Source of the DNA: Ridgeia piscesae
Taxonomy: Eukaryota; Annelida; Polychaeta; Sabellida; Siboglinidae
Direction of reading: 5' to 3'
NCBI GenBank assembly: GCA_025642075.2
Contig: JAODUO010001777.1
Coordinates: forward strand, 1 to 64,000
DNA length: 64,000 nt
A program made the translations under genes and the position numbers. Of the stretch, positions 23,784-33,757 are shown piece after piece; position 1 is the stretch's first letter; every line of letters begins with the position of its first letter. The notes below the pieces were generated by a model that was not told the DNA's origin, made no database searches, and worked only from the letters and a program-made list of their open reading frames with translations.

Positions 23784-24064
23784 CTGTCCAAATAACAGGT
23801 CGACGGGTTGTCGTTAGGGCTGATAAATATTGCCAGGATGTTCTGGACCATGAACACCTTGGTCATGTCAAAGGTCACAAACTGTGGGTATGTGATGACA
23901 CCTGGTGACCGTGTGGTATTCTCCAATTGCCATTATTCAGTTTTTGAAACATGATTTAATCCAGATTTGTGATGTGTTTTATCCATCATGTAATCAGCAG
24001 GATGGTCACTCATGGAATTACAACGAAATATCTTGGAATCTAGCAACATCAAACTTTGTAGTGT
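23784..24064 (-). pseudogene. LamNT exon, unit B, C-side part (split by transposon)
   Basis: Minus-strand LamNT exon equivalent to 10,327-10,620, including DKYCQ-antisense and FISPNDNPSTCYLDR before the GTAAAA donor at its left end. A short deletion removes the segment around the TYWQS motif. At 24,065 the exon is cut by the CCCAGTGGGC element. The remaining N-side bases are at 30,611-30,634. Confidence 0.65.
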
Positions 24065-24077
24065 CCCAGTGGGCACA

Positions 24078-24505
24078 CGACGTCTTTTAGACGTCTAATA
24101 GTGGTCGATTTTTGGTCATTTTGATGACGTCTATAAATGAAGTAAATATGATGTCTATTAGACGTCTTTCTATTGACGTCTATATAGCGCAAGCAAAATG
24201 ATATCAATTAGACATCATTTTATTGACATCTATTTTATGCCGGCTAATTTACGTCTATTAGACATCTTCATATTGACATCTACATCACGCCGACAATTTG
24301 ACATCTATTAGACGTAGCTTTATTGACTTCAAAATGATGTCGACAAGTAACTTGTTCGCGATGTCTATTAGACGTCTTTCTGTTGATACCTATATCATAT
24401 GCCGGCTAATTGACATCTATTAGATATGTTTCTCTTGACATCTCTATAACGTCAGCAAATCGACATATATTAGATATATTTTAGACGTCACGCCAACTGA
24501 CATAC
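24078..24505. repeat. Left subterminal palindrome array
   Basis: A series of imperfect palindromes of the form GATGTCTATTAGACGTC separated by about 40-60 bp, mixed with TTGACGTCTA and GCCGGC/GCCGAC spacers. Each unit can form a small hairpin or act as a dimeric binding site. The array decays toward 24,500. Confidence 0.85.
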
Positions 24506-24678
24506 CAGGGTAATTTATATTAGATAGTAAAAAAATAATAAAAATAGTAAAACAAGCCACTCATTTCGTTTAAAACATCCAGTTTAACACAGCATTCGCT
24601 GTAAGCATGTTTTCGTTTATATATGTTGATATTCCTTCAACTCTCTTCACGCACTTGAATAAACTTATGGTATATTGC

Positions 24679-25111
24679 CATGGGCGTCGATCGTTGGGGG
24701 ATGGGGGATGCGGCCCCCCACTTTTCAGCTTGAGGGGGACAGCATAGGAAATGTCCCCCCACTTTTTTCAGTTAAAACAAATTTACAGGCATATAGCGAG
24801 AGTGACCACTCCACTCCCTTAAAAACCCTATGTTAGTATAAATATACCAGTTCAGACATAAACTTCCGACTACCCTGTAGAAAATCACTAGATAAATTGC
24901 TTTGTTGGCCGCAGCGCACAACTTTATCTTAGTCCGGTAAATATTCATCATACGTACACACATACATAGATAGATACATAGATACATAGATAGATACATA
25001 CATATGTACGTACGTACGTACGTACGTACGTACACATACGTACGTACATACATATATGTATATAAATTCGTCCCCCATACCCCCACTTTTAAAACTGGAT
25101 CGACGCCTCTG
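24679..25111. mobile_element. hAT-like MITE (GGCGTCGATC termini)
   Basis: Inverted GGCGTCGATC (24,683-24,692) and GATCGACGCC (25,098-25,107), with outer ends CATG and CTG. Flanks TATATTGC and TATATTGT form a 7/8 match to an 8-bp target duplication, as expected for hAT elements. Inside are runs of C and G (GGCCCCCCAC, TGTCCCCCCAC) and a GATA/GTAC simple repeat. No ORF of its own. Confidence 0.75.
24955..25065. repeat. GATA/GTAC simple repeat
   Basis: CATAGATA-type repeats followed by tandem GTAC. The Tyr/Val/Thr-rich frames here are artefacts of this repeat. Confidence 0.95.
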
Positions 25112-25174
25112 TATATTGTTGGTATCCTTAAACACGATCAAAGCATCTACAAAAGTGCTTGGAATATTTGATTA

Positions 25175-25435
25175 ATGGGTTTACGACCATCTCATGCAGC
25201 TAATGGCCATCTTGGGGAGGGGTTGTTTGGAAAACAGATGAATCATTGGGCGGGTGGTCCAGCCAAGGGTATCGTTTTAACACCAACCAGCCGCTATCGT
25301 TGGCAGGTAATTTTTCATCTAGATGATAAGGCGCTGGGCTGGGATATTATGTTCAACGACCGAAATACCGGTAATCTGGAGAGTGAAGGCATTTGCAAAA
25401 AGAGAGGGAAGCCGAAGGATCACACAATTTGAGAG
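25175..25435 (+). CDS. Possible upstream exon or unrelated ORF (unknown)
   Basis: An 86-codon window starts with MGLRPSHAANGHLGEG and ends IC..KRGKPKDHTI. A GAGAG/GTATGT donor-like site follows at 25,435/25,436. Read in the next frame from about 25,322 (MIRRWAGILC..RRITQFE), the exon would end with two bases of a codon, which fits the phase of the acceptor at 26,511. Neither frame resembles the usual N-terminus of DUF4806 proteins. It may be an exon of the captured gene or chance. Confidence 0.25.
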
Positions 25436-26429
25436 GTATGTACTGCATGCTATCTAATTATTATTTTTATAAATTGTAATTTTTAGCCAGTCGAACACGT
25501 TCACCAGTTCAACACTTGTCTTGGCTTAAGTTTTTACTGGATATCTCTAGTAATTACCGCCAGATGTAACATAGAATGCATTTACACAAACAGCAATCTG
25601 ATGACGTAGATGTGCATCGAACTGTTTTAAAGGTGGGGAATTGATTTTAATATGTATTTATGTGTATGCATAGTATAATATAATAATAATATATAATATA
25701 ACCTGACATACATATAACATTGCTATCAGTAAATAAAAAATATTTATAGTTGGTCTGTTGCTATTCTAAAATAAACAAAGGCATTTAATTTATGCTATTC
25801 AAATAGTTGGCTACATGTATATGATTTGTTTGACTAATGTCTTGTGTGTAGGGAGTCTCAATATAATGTTTTTGGTCAAATCTTTAATTTACCGGTAAGC
25901 ACAAATGATGGAATCTAAATTAAAGTTTTTGGTTAATTGGTAGATGGGAATCTTGAGATTAAGATTATTATATCAGCTGTGGAGTAGCCACAGGGGGAAA
26001 CCAATGGGGCCATGGCTCTACCCCACACCAAATAATTGGAGGGTAGGCTGTGGTTGCCTGAGTCATAGAGTGACACAGGGCAGAGGTTATAGGGATGGAT
26101 CACAAATGGGATTAAGTTACACAAAGTGCATGCATCTGCTCCTTCTGCCTTAGGAGGCAAGCATCAAGCAGATTGCTGCCTAAGGGATGACAGGGCAACA
26201 AAAAACATTATTTGCAATATGCTTGATGACTATAGTGCTTATTAATTAGGATGCAAACTGATAGAGCCCAGCATGATGATTATTTACTGGACTAGATTAA
26301 GTTGTTAAGAGATGGTAGAATATGATTGTTTTATTAGCATATGCATACTTTATCAAAGTAGTAATGCATTGTTTTTTTAATTAATTTATTTATTTTTACT
26401 ATTATTATTATTTAAATTAAAATAGGAGT
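25436..26429. repeat. Intron-like sequence with a possible interspersed repeat (25,960-26,220)
   Basis: Mostly AT-rich. 25,960-26,220 is GC-richer and begins CAGCTGTGGAGTAGCCACAG; it looks like a short interspersed element but lacks recognisable RNA polymerase III boxes. The short frames on both strands here show no family resemblance. Confidence 0.35.
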
Positions 26430-26510
26430 AATCACTGTAGAAAGGCACATAACAATGATTTGGATGGGGTGCTATATAAGAAATAAATTATTATTATTAC
26501 TGTTATTATT
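26430..26510 (+). mobile_element. Retroposon 3' tail with ATT repeats
   Basis: GTAGAAAGGCACATAACAATG..GGGTGCTATATAAGAAATAAATT followed by ATTATTATTACTG is the same tail type as 19,984-20,060. It abuts the acceptor proposed for the next exon, so that acceptor (TTATTATTAG) may derive from the tail. Confidence 0.45.
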
Positions 26511-27242
26511 AGTTTGTTTCATACAATAAACAACCACGATGATGATGATTTGTATGGGTGGGATGGGCCAATTGAGACACTGGAAGAGTTAAAAAGAATT
26601 TGAGGTTCAACTGGCTGACGTACAGTTCAGAAGAAAGTTGGTAAATATAATAAAAAGTATACCGTCAACCCAGAACATTGTGTATTTACCAATTTTGGAA
26701 TGTCACCCAAATAATGTAATAATAATGAAAATACTACTGTGGGTAAAAGGGAGAATGTGGTAATCATACAGCAGTTGGTAATCTTCCAACATAATATATA
26801 GTTTTAAACAACAAGGCCTGTGAGTCTTGGTGTTATTTGTCAGATCCAGTTCAACATTTTCTAAATAAATAAATTAGTGTTTGTTATAATTATTGTTACA
26901 CTTCAGCCAGCACCTCGCCAATTTATGATACCTAGCACATGTACCCAATAATCAACAATGTTTTTCAATCTTTCCTCTACCCATACACTATATTCACACT
27001 GGACACGACCACCCTGAAATAATGTTTTATTGAAATGTTTCCTGGCAGGTACAATTAATACTAAAACTAATGCTGTTTAATTTGTTGCTTTCAAAGATTG
27101 CCCATTGTGCCAGGATTGGCGGGACTGACGCCCAAAACATGGTGAAACAAGTAATCATGAGGTAGGTGCATATCTATTTGTATATCAAATGTAACATTTC
27201 AACTGGCATGTGTATATATCAGATAACATCGATCTTGCATAA

Positions 27243-27409
27243 AGGCCTGTCCACCACCGTCTGTAGCCAGGTACTCATTTATACAGCTGAGTGAACTGGC
27301 GCGATGTATAGGAAAAAACTTGCCTAGGGCTTAACACGGCAGCACAGGATTCGAACCAGGGTTCTCTTATTTGAAAGGCCGATGCTCTACCCGTGAGCTA
27401 TAGTGTGCC
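27243..27409 (-). mobile_element. tRNA-derived SINE in the DUF4806 intron
   Basis: On the minus strand the 5' end (27,409) reads a tRNA-like head with A box TAGCTCACGGGTAGAGC and B box GGTTCGAATCC (near 27,350), giving a degenerate cloverleaf with a CTTTCAA loop. It is followed by a non-tRNA body with TAAATGAGTACCTGGC (about 27,268-27,283). The tRNA-like head fused to a body marks a SINE, not a tRNA gene. Confidence 0.75.
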
Positions 27410-28293
27410 CTACAATAGCTCAGCTATACTAACTGATCGAGCTACCCAGTATTGTCCATAATATATACCAGACACCCAAAACCCATCACAAATGTTTCCA
27501 GCCTATCTGTATGACCAGGTAATAACTTGTAACTGGTCAGTGGTCTAGTTGTTGGGAAAACATTTTGCGAGAAATTACATGCGCTCGCCAAGTGATATGT
27601 ACTCAACCCAAATGCTTTGACTAAACCTGCATTAAGCAAGTGTAAGTCATTAACAGTGACATAGCTGTTTTGCTGGTTTTCCATAATTTATATAGAAAGC
27701 TTGCCAGCTTCAATATGCACTTTCCCAAGCCACCAGTATGTGAGCTGTTGGGACTTGGGAGCCTTGATATTTCATGAAATAAAAATGTATTATATATGCT
27801 GCACCTAATAAAAATATTACCCATAATGGTTATCTGTGAATATTGCTCTGTTCAACAGGTTGATGAGTGTTACCCTGCAGAAGGAATTCAACATGATGGG
27901 ACTCAACAGGGCAAAGGTTGCCTTTGGCAAGACAGCTCTATGCCGTGTGATAGAAGGTAAATAATTGTTTATTTCTAAATGTTTATTAACATGCCCTGAA
28001 TAACATTGCCTGTTTAGTGACAGATATAACAATGTTGGTAGATTTGGGTTATGTAGATTTGTTATATTAATCAGACCCTGTGTGAGGGCATCAATGAAAT
28101 GTCAGTATTCAACTTTTATATTACAAAAAATGTTCCTAATTTCACACACATTTCATCACATTTGTTAGCAAGTCCCTTGACAAACCTGGCAAGATATCAG
28201 TAATAGTTTATATGCCTGATTGGAATATAATTTATATAGTGATAACATTGGTTCATCTCTAAACAATCCTCTTGTACTTTTAATTAATTAATA

Positions 28294-28882
28294 CAGGGCT
28301 GCCTACCATTGCGGATTTTGTGTAATCTTTATAGAAATTGACCTCAAATACAGTATTACGGAAACTGCTCTTGCACTACGGAAATAAACATATCAGACTA
28401 TAAGAATTTATGCACATAAAAGAACTGCTATAAATAATGTCCTGACAAGTTCATACCCATGGCAACTGGGCAGGGAACAAACCCACTGACTAGAGAAAGA
28501 AACAATTTCTCAACAGCTTAACAACATGGTGTTCAGTTACAGACAGGTCTGTAGTGGCCTGTCACTGTGGCTAGTTCTTAGAAAGACTTGATTGAGTATA
28601 TACTAGCAGTATTGTGGATGTATTGACTTCATGTTTTTTTTCTGAGGCAGGGCATCATTTCAATGAGTTCTCCCTAGAATAAATTGTTATCACCATACTC
28701 ATCTTATGACGTTACAAAAAAGTCCCTAGATCAGGGGAAAATGTTGATATTGAATGCCTTTTTCAATGCCATAGGGTCTATGTGACCTTCCCAGTGTACA
28801 TCCATATTCATACATAAGGGTAGTGCCCCCCCCACACCCCCATCATTACGGAAATTATTTCTGTCATGTATAGGCAGCCCTG
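28294..28882. mobile_element. 589-bp MITE, CAGGGCTGCCTA termini, TTAATA flanks
   Basis: Inverted CAGGGCTGCCTA and TAGGCAGCCCTG ends are flanked by TTAATA at 28,288-28,293 and 28,883-28,888. The CAGGG start resembles hAT elements, but the visible duplication is 6 bp rather than 8, so the class is uncertain. Inner ends contain ATTACGGAAA in both orientations. It sits in the last intron of the DUF4806 gene. Confidence 0.75.
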
Positions 28883-29340
28883 TTAATAGTGACAATTATA
28901 ATGTGACAATGCAACATAAAATATGAAATGTTATTTATACCAATGTTTGCTAGTGATAATTGGAAGATATATTATAAATATTTGTTACCACTTTGTTTTC
29001 ATATCACAGAGAGTGTCTTTGCAAGTCATCAGACCACGATAACCGAAGTCAGGACCAAAATCGCGAAGTTTCTGCGTTACGCATACACCAGATCTTAAGT
29101 AGTAAACCTTTCTGAAAATGTTAATGTTATTGATCAAGATTAGTTTTATACATTTAAATTGATTATAGTGGAATTTCTTTGAATGTTGTAAATTTGTTCA
29201 CATCTTGTGCCAGCATGTTTAGTAAGAATTTTAAAAATGCCTAAAGCATAACTGAGTTGAATTATTGACTACCGTGTACATAATGATTCTGTTATCATGC
29301 TAGTGAGTACAAGACTTGGTACCTATTATTGTATTACTTA

Positions 29341-29674
29341 CAGTGTTTCCCCTGCTATATAATGAATGAGGTGGGCCACCTCACTGTTTTTCTAAGCTAC
29401 CTTGCTCAAAATATGCTAAAATTGCCACCTCGTAGCTATATCTTGCGATAAACATGCTTACATGATGTTACCTTGTAGTTATGCATTTGTTTCCTCTTCA
29501 TTTCCCAGGTAGTAGGCTAAACACCCTTCAGAATGCACCATTTTAAAGATCGTCTTAAAAAAATTCTGGGTGGGAGTGCCCCCGGATACATATATTTAGT
29601 GTCGCATTATGCCTTCGGTGCTCGCTCAGCCCTCCCTACCACCTTGCCCATCATTTTACTCAGGGGAAACACTG
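29341..29674. mobile_element. 334-bp MITE with perfect 14-bp TIRs (CAGTGTTTCCCCTG)
   Basis: CAGTGTTTCCCCTG at 29,341-29,354 and its exact complement at 29,661-29,674. The termini are hAT-like. No 8-bp target duplication is seen (ATTACTTA against ACATATTT). This complete copy explains the split halves elsewhere: the left half at 14,113, 31,557 and 44,311, the right half at 2,820, 17,636, 37,385 and 50,345. Confidence 0.8.
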
Positions 29675-30039
29675 ACATATATTTGTAGTTAGTTATTGTA
29701 TACATGTATTGTGTAGATGGTAGTTAGTATGTAGTCTGACTTATAGATTAGGGGAGTTTGCACTGTTATGTGGTGATTGTTTGTATATGTATACACGTAC
29801 ATGTTTGCTATATATATGGTGATAATGATTAATGCCAATATTTACGTATAGTTTACAAGTTTGCTTCTTAGTACCTGATTTCATGCACATGTTTAAATTT
29901 TTAATTGATTGATTGGGTGTTTCAAATATCATAAATAAATCCTGACCATTTTCATTAAACGTTGTGTTGTGTTGGTGCCTTACGTAAATGCATCTAAAAG
30001 ACATTGACATTGTGTAGACTAACTGGCTACCTAAATTTG
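29675..30039. other. AT-rich interior of the 6.5-kb element
   Basis: No coding or repeat signal that I can identify. Confidence 0.4.
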
Positions 30040-30590
30040 ATGTTGACAAAATCCATATTTTTAACATCTATTTTTAACATATAAAAGACATCTTAAGATT
30101 GACGTAAACAAATTGACTCAATTTAGACTTTCATTGGCTTCCTGAATTTGATGTCTTTTAAATATAAAAAGACCTATTTTTACATATAAATGATGTCTCA
30201 TGATTGACATAAAAATATTGACATCATTTAGTCTTTCATATACTGCATGATTTTTCGACGTTTAATTTTTGACATGTAAAAGATGTCTCAAGATTGACGT
30301 TAAAATGTTGCTTGACTTTGGACATCTTTTAGATATCAAAAATAGGACATCTTTTTGACGTCTAAATTTTGACATCTAAAAGATGTCTCAAGATTGACGT
30401 AAAAATGTCGCATGATTTTTGATGTCTTTTAGATATCAAAAATAGGACATCTTTTTGACGTCTAAATTTTGACATCTAAAAGATGTCTCAAGATTGACGT
30501 CTAATCATTGACGTCATTTAGTCTTTCATATGCTGCGTGATTTTGACCGCCATTAGATGTCAAAAAAGACGTCTTTTAGACGTCAAAATA
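30040..30590. repeat. Right subterminal palindrome array
   Basis: Counterpart of 24,078-24,505. Units of about 60-65 bp contain GACATCTTTTAGATATC, GACATCTAAAAGATGTC and TCAAGATTGACGTA. The inner copies between 30,290 and 30,510 are close to identical, and the outermost is GACGTCTTTTAGACGTC at 30,569. Confidence 0.85.
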
Positions 30591-30610
30591 TACCACTTTT
30601 GCCCACTGGG

Positions 30611-31060
30611 ATTATGTTTGTACACTGAAGATACTTCTAAAGTCCTGTTTTGGTTCCGGGTATATTGCAGCCTGTCACTGACACTGGATAGCATGTCTCT
30701 TCTGAGTCAAATGTTTGTGCCAGAACTATGGTATGATCTAAGCACGAGTGCACCCAAAGGTAAAACTGAGTACACCATTAAAACTAGATGCTTAATATTT
30801 TTGATGTCTTGTTCTGTCACGAGATTCTATTCCACAACTAATACAAACTCATCTTGGCCAGCTGCTTGGAACTTGTCAGACAATACATGGATGGATGATT
30901 CTGTGGAGTTCTCTAATGACTGAGGGGCCATGTCATCCAAGTGGTGAAGAATGTTTGAATAAACAAAGTGATCCCCAGTCATGTTGTCACATTGTCACCA
31001 ATGTCACTGGTGACACTTTGAGCTGAAACCACACAAACATCAGTTTACTCAAAATTCGCC
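30611..31060 (-). pseudogene. LamNT exon N-side remainder and block E right part, unit B
   Basis: 30,611-30,634 completes the split exon. The acceptor that reads CTATACAG in unit A is changed here (TTTAGAA), so splicing would fail even without the insertion. The rest matches 10,642-11,010, including the minus-strand LENSTESSI trace. Confidence 0.55.
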
Positions 31061-31556
31061 AATTTCCCAAAAAATCAATTTTTGGCTTTAGTATTGCCTT
31101 AACTCATTAACATCCCATCCAATATTTCAAGAGGTTTTCTGAGATATATGCAGTGCTTATGATCCAAAACTATTCAATAAATGTCACTGTCAGTTTGCAT
31201 GTTTTGACCACAAGATGGTGCCACTGTAGAATAGATTTTCCACTGATACATGTAGTGATCATAGACCAAAACCACCAGACCCACCAGTCCAACATTACCC
31301 TAAATTAAATGGTAATGCCATTGCATTATCCACCTGATGGGTACTCCATGGGATGACAGACAGGTTTGGCTTCTGTAGGACAACAAATTTAGATCATGCA
31401 AGTAAAATATATCATTTCCCAGTGGCCCTGCTGTTTTATGATGCCCAAGTCATAGGACATGGTAGCCCCTTTCAGCTCACATTTCTGCCACCAAATTATT
31501 ATATATGGCAAATTGACAGGTGGACGTGTATTTAGATAAAGCTGTGCCCTCCAAGT
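31061..31556. repeat. Block F, left part (noncoding)
   Basis: Copies at 13,650-14,110 and 43,801-44,310. Nothing recognisable. Confidence 0.6.
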
Positions 31557-31720
31557 CAGTGTTTTCCCTCCATCATGACAAGCGAGGTGGGCCACCTCAC
31601 TCACCTTTACCCAAAATATGTCAACAATTGCCATCGAAGGTAACTGGTGAGAAGGTTGAAATGGGCTGGTCGTGTGGAAAGAATGGGTAAATCAACAAGA
31701 TTAGCCAGATATCTACCAAA
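31557..31720 (+). mobile_element. MITE 5' half and LINE tail, unit B
   Basis: CAGTGTTTTCCCTCC at 31,557 is the left terminus of the MITE type completed at 29,341-29,674. LINE tail codons follow from about 31,644 (RRLKWAGRVERMGKSTRLA). In this copy the GHV motif has become GRV. Confidence 0.6.
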
Positions 31721-33735
31721 GATAGGTTGCAGAATGTTTTGATGGCTTTTCAAAGAAATTCTACATGGCATTTCTTTTCCAAATATATGGTTGAAGTTTA
31801 TTGCCCAAGTACTCTATGAAGAGATATAGGTAACGCAAATGTGATCTAACCAAATGACTTTACCATGGTTGTTGCCAGGAAAAGTCAGAATATTCTGCAT
31901 GAACGCATCACCTAAGCCATGGGTAAATTAAGAATTATTTAGTTCAAAAGACTAGCATGACATCAGTCTAATTCACCACATAAAGCCGGTGCAGTGAACC
32001 ACAAACAAATTTGGACTTAAAGAGGACGATTATAGAAAAATACAAATGTGTTCTGAAACTGAGATGACAACTTCTTTGAAGAGCACTGACCTCTATCACC
32101 TTTCTGGCATGATGTTGCTGATCATATTGACTGCCTCATCTGATCAGGGTTGTGACAGTAATATCCTCTATGAGCCATAGATAAACAGGAGTTCAACAAA
32201 TGCCTTCAATTGGTATTGAATTAAATACGAAATATTGTGTATAATTATTAGCCAGTGCAATTGTTTTTTTTAATTATAACTTGGAAATACTGCACGGTCT
32301 ATATACTGGACCAAAAGTGAGTACCAATTTGATGTTTTATTCCAAAAATAGTCAGTCTTGTAGTTTTGTTACCACATCTTGTAATTCTGTTGCCAACCAA
32401 AACCTGCACACTGTAAAAGAATGGTGCATATATCATGAATACAATTCTATCCATTACAAGGTGATGTTATAAGATTTTTATTAACGCTAGCTGTCAGTCA
32501 GCACTAGTAGATTGCAGATTTCAGAAACATTTTCTTGACATATGTTAACAATTGATCTTACTGCTATTAAAAATGTTTGTGTAATTGTGTTATCAAAATT
32601 TAAACAGCCATAGTTTAATCAATTTATTACATTTCTTAAAAGCTACCACTGTTTCTTATAGGGAATGGTGAGTATTTCAATTAGCTGTGTTTAAGTCTCC
32701 ATTCTAGATACAGTCTGAATGAAAACATGTAAACAATATAAGCTCAAAAAAAGTTCTGAATTGTAATTACGTTACCGTAGAATTGTCCATAAACACCCAG
32801 GTGTTTTCTTCAGACTGAAACCTGTCTGGAGATCGGCAATACATTCTAGAAGAATGAAACTAAGCTATACCAAAGTTGTGTCCTCTCAACTCTCGTAACT
32901 ATGGCTCCAGATGCTGGAGTATGACTGAACTTGACCTCAAACACCTGTCTACCTTCCATACAAAATACCTTCAAAATATAATGAGGATAATCTTGCCATT
33001 AAAAAATTCACAAAATAATTGCTCAGAATGACCCGATGGCCTTATGCAGGAAAACAATTTTACCAGTGAAACATTTTTGGATGTTAATTCATGTGTAGCC
33101 AGTTGAGATATGTTAATGACCTGAAATAAACTACATCTATTTTCAAAGCATAACTGCCATTATCTATGATTTTATTATACGTTTTTGCTCCTTAGTTTTT
33201 ACCCATCCACCACCCATCCAGTTATGTTTCTACCCATCAACAACGAGTTTCACCCGTCCAAATGACGGATCGACGGGTCTCTGCATATAGCTATTCTGAC
33301 ATAAATGATATACAGTGTATGGGCAGTTCAGCTGTGTCGGATGTACATTTCAGACACTTTAGCTATTCTCTGCATCAAGGGATAGACAGTGCCACAACTT
33401 TGTACTATCAGATATTATAAGAACCCACTAGGACATAATTGTCCCATATAAAGTGAGTTCCCTCCTGTAACCATTTAGCCATACAGTGAAAAACATGCAT
33501 GGTGTTGGATGTATTCACACGGACCTAAAATGTTCACCCTTGTAAGGTTATGTCCAAAACTTTGTGATGTGTGAGGGTACATTGCAAACACTGTGTAATA
33601 TATCCAGAGGGCAGACATTAAGATGTTAGCTAAACCCCAAAAGAATTATGTTTGTGTTGTATAGAACAATTAAAAGATGAGTTGTTTGGACGTATTTTTA
33701 TTTGGTGTTGGACGTACGCATGTGATATACAACAT
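31721..33735. repeat. Block F, right part, with LINE YGSRCW fragment
   Basis: Nearly identical to 44,480-46,285. Around 32,800-32,985 the + strand reads ETKLYQSCVLSTL, then after a shift NYGSRCWSMTELDLKHLSTF and NIMRI, a LINE RT piece paralogous to 6,790-7,020. Near 33,250-33,297 the minus strand has AICRDPSIRHLDG, a weak LamNT-like trace. 33,300-33,735 is duplicated noncoding sequence of unknown nature. Confidence 0.6.
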
Positions 33736-33757
33736 ACCTAGTAGTTATAATCATGGA

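Larger units (their letters stand above)
26513..29098 (+). pseudogene. DUF4806 C-terminal domain gene fragment, four exons, one frameshift
   Basis: Exons: 26,513-26,640 (start uncertain), 27,097-27,161, 27,859-27,956 and 29,010-29,098, joined by GT-AG introns in compatible phase. They read GPIETLEELKRI, then (one extra T at about 26,600) EVQLADVQFRRKL; IAHCARIGGTDAQNMVKQVI; RLMSVTLQKEFNMMGLNRAK and VAFGKTALCRVIE; ESVFASHQTTITEVRTKIAK, FLRYAYTRS and a stop. This is the DUF4806 pattern: an E..L..QL.D..F..KL lead-in, an IGG helix, a short FN..G loop, KF..LC.VI, then an acidic segment ending RYA..R. Function of the domain is unknown; it is common in cnidarian and other invertebrate gene sets. The N-terminal part of such proteins is not visible, so a partial capture is likely. 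The frameshift could also be an assembly error. Confidence 0.75.
24065..30610. mobile_element. 6.5-kb CCCAGTGGGC TIR element carrying a DUF4806 gene fragment
   Basis: The left end CCCAGTGGGC (24,065-24,074) is inverted as GCCCACTGGG (30,601-30,610). Just inside each end is GACGTCTTTTAGACGTC. The host sequence resumes at ATTATGTTTG, as in the uninterrupted copies at 10,612 and 43,366, so the insertion is clear. Eight bases on the left (TGTAGTGT) replace CGCTCATT of the empty copies, and no target duplication is obvious. Long subterminal repeat arrays, a multi-exon gene, a SINE and several MITEs lie inside. No transposase is recognised. The superfamily is open; the termini do not fit one class well enough for me to name it. 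Confidence 0.8.

Noticed and set aside
24772..25141. Tyr/Val/Thr-rich minus-strand ORFs
   Set aside because: They cover the GATA/GTAC simple repeat inside the hAT-like MITE.
27343..27409. Functional tRNA gene on the minus strand
   Set aside because: A and B boxes are present, but the anticodon stem does not pair and a non-tRNA body follows. It is a SINE.
29341..29674. 8-bp target duplication for the CAGTGTTTCC MITE
   Set aside because: The flanks ATTACTTA and ACATATTT do not match.
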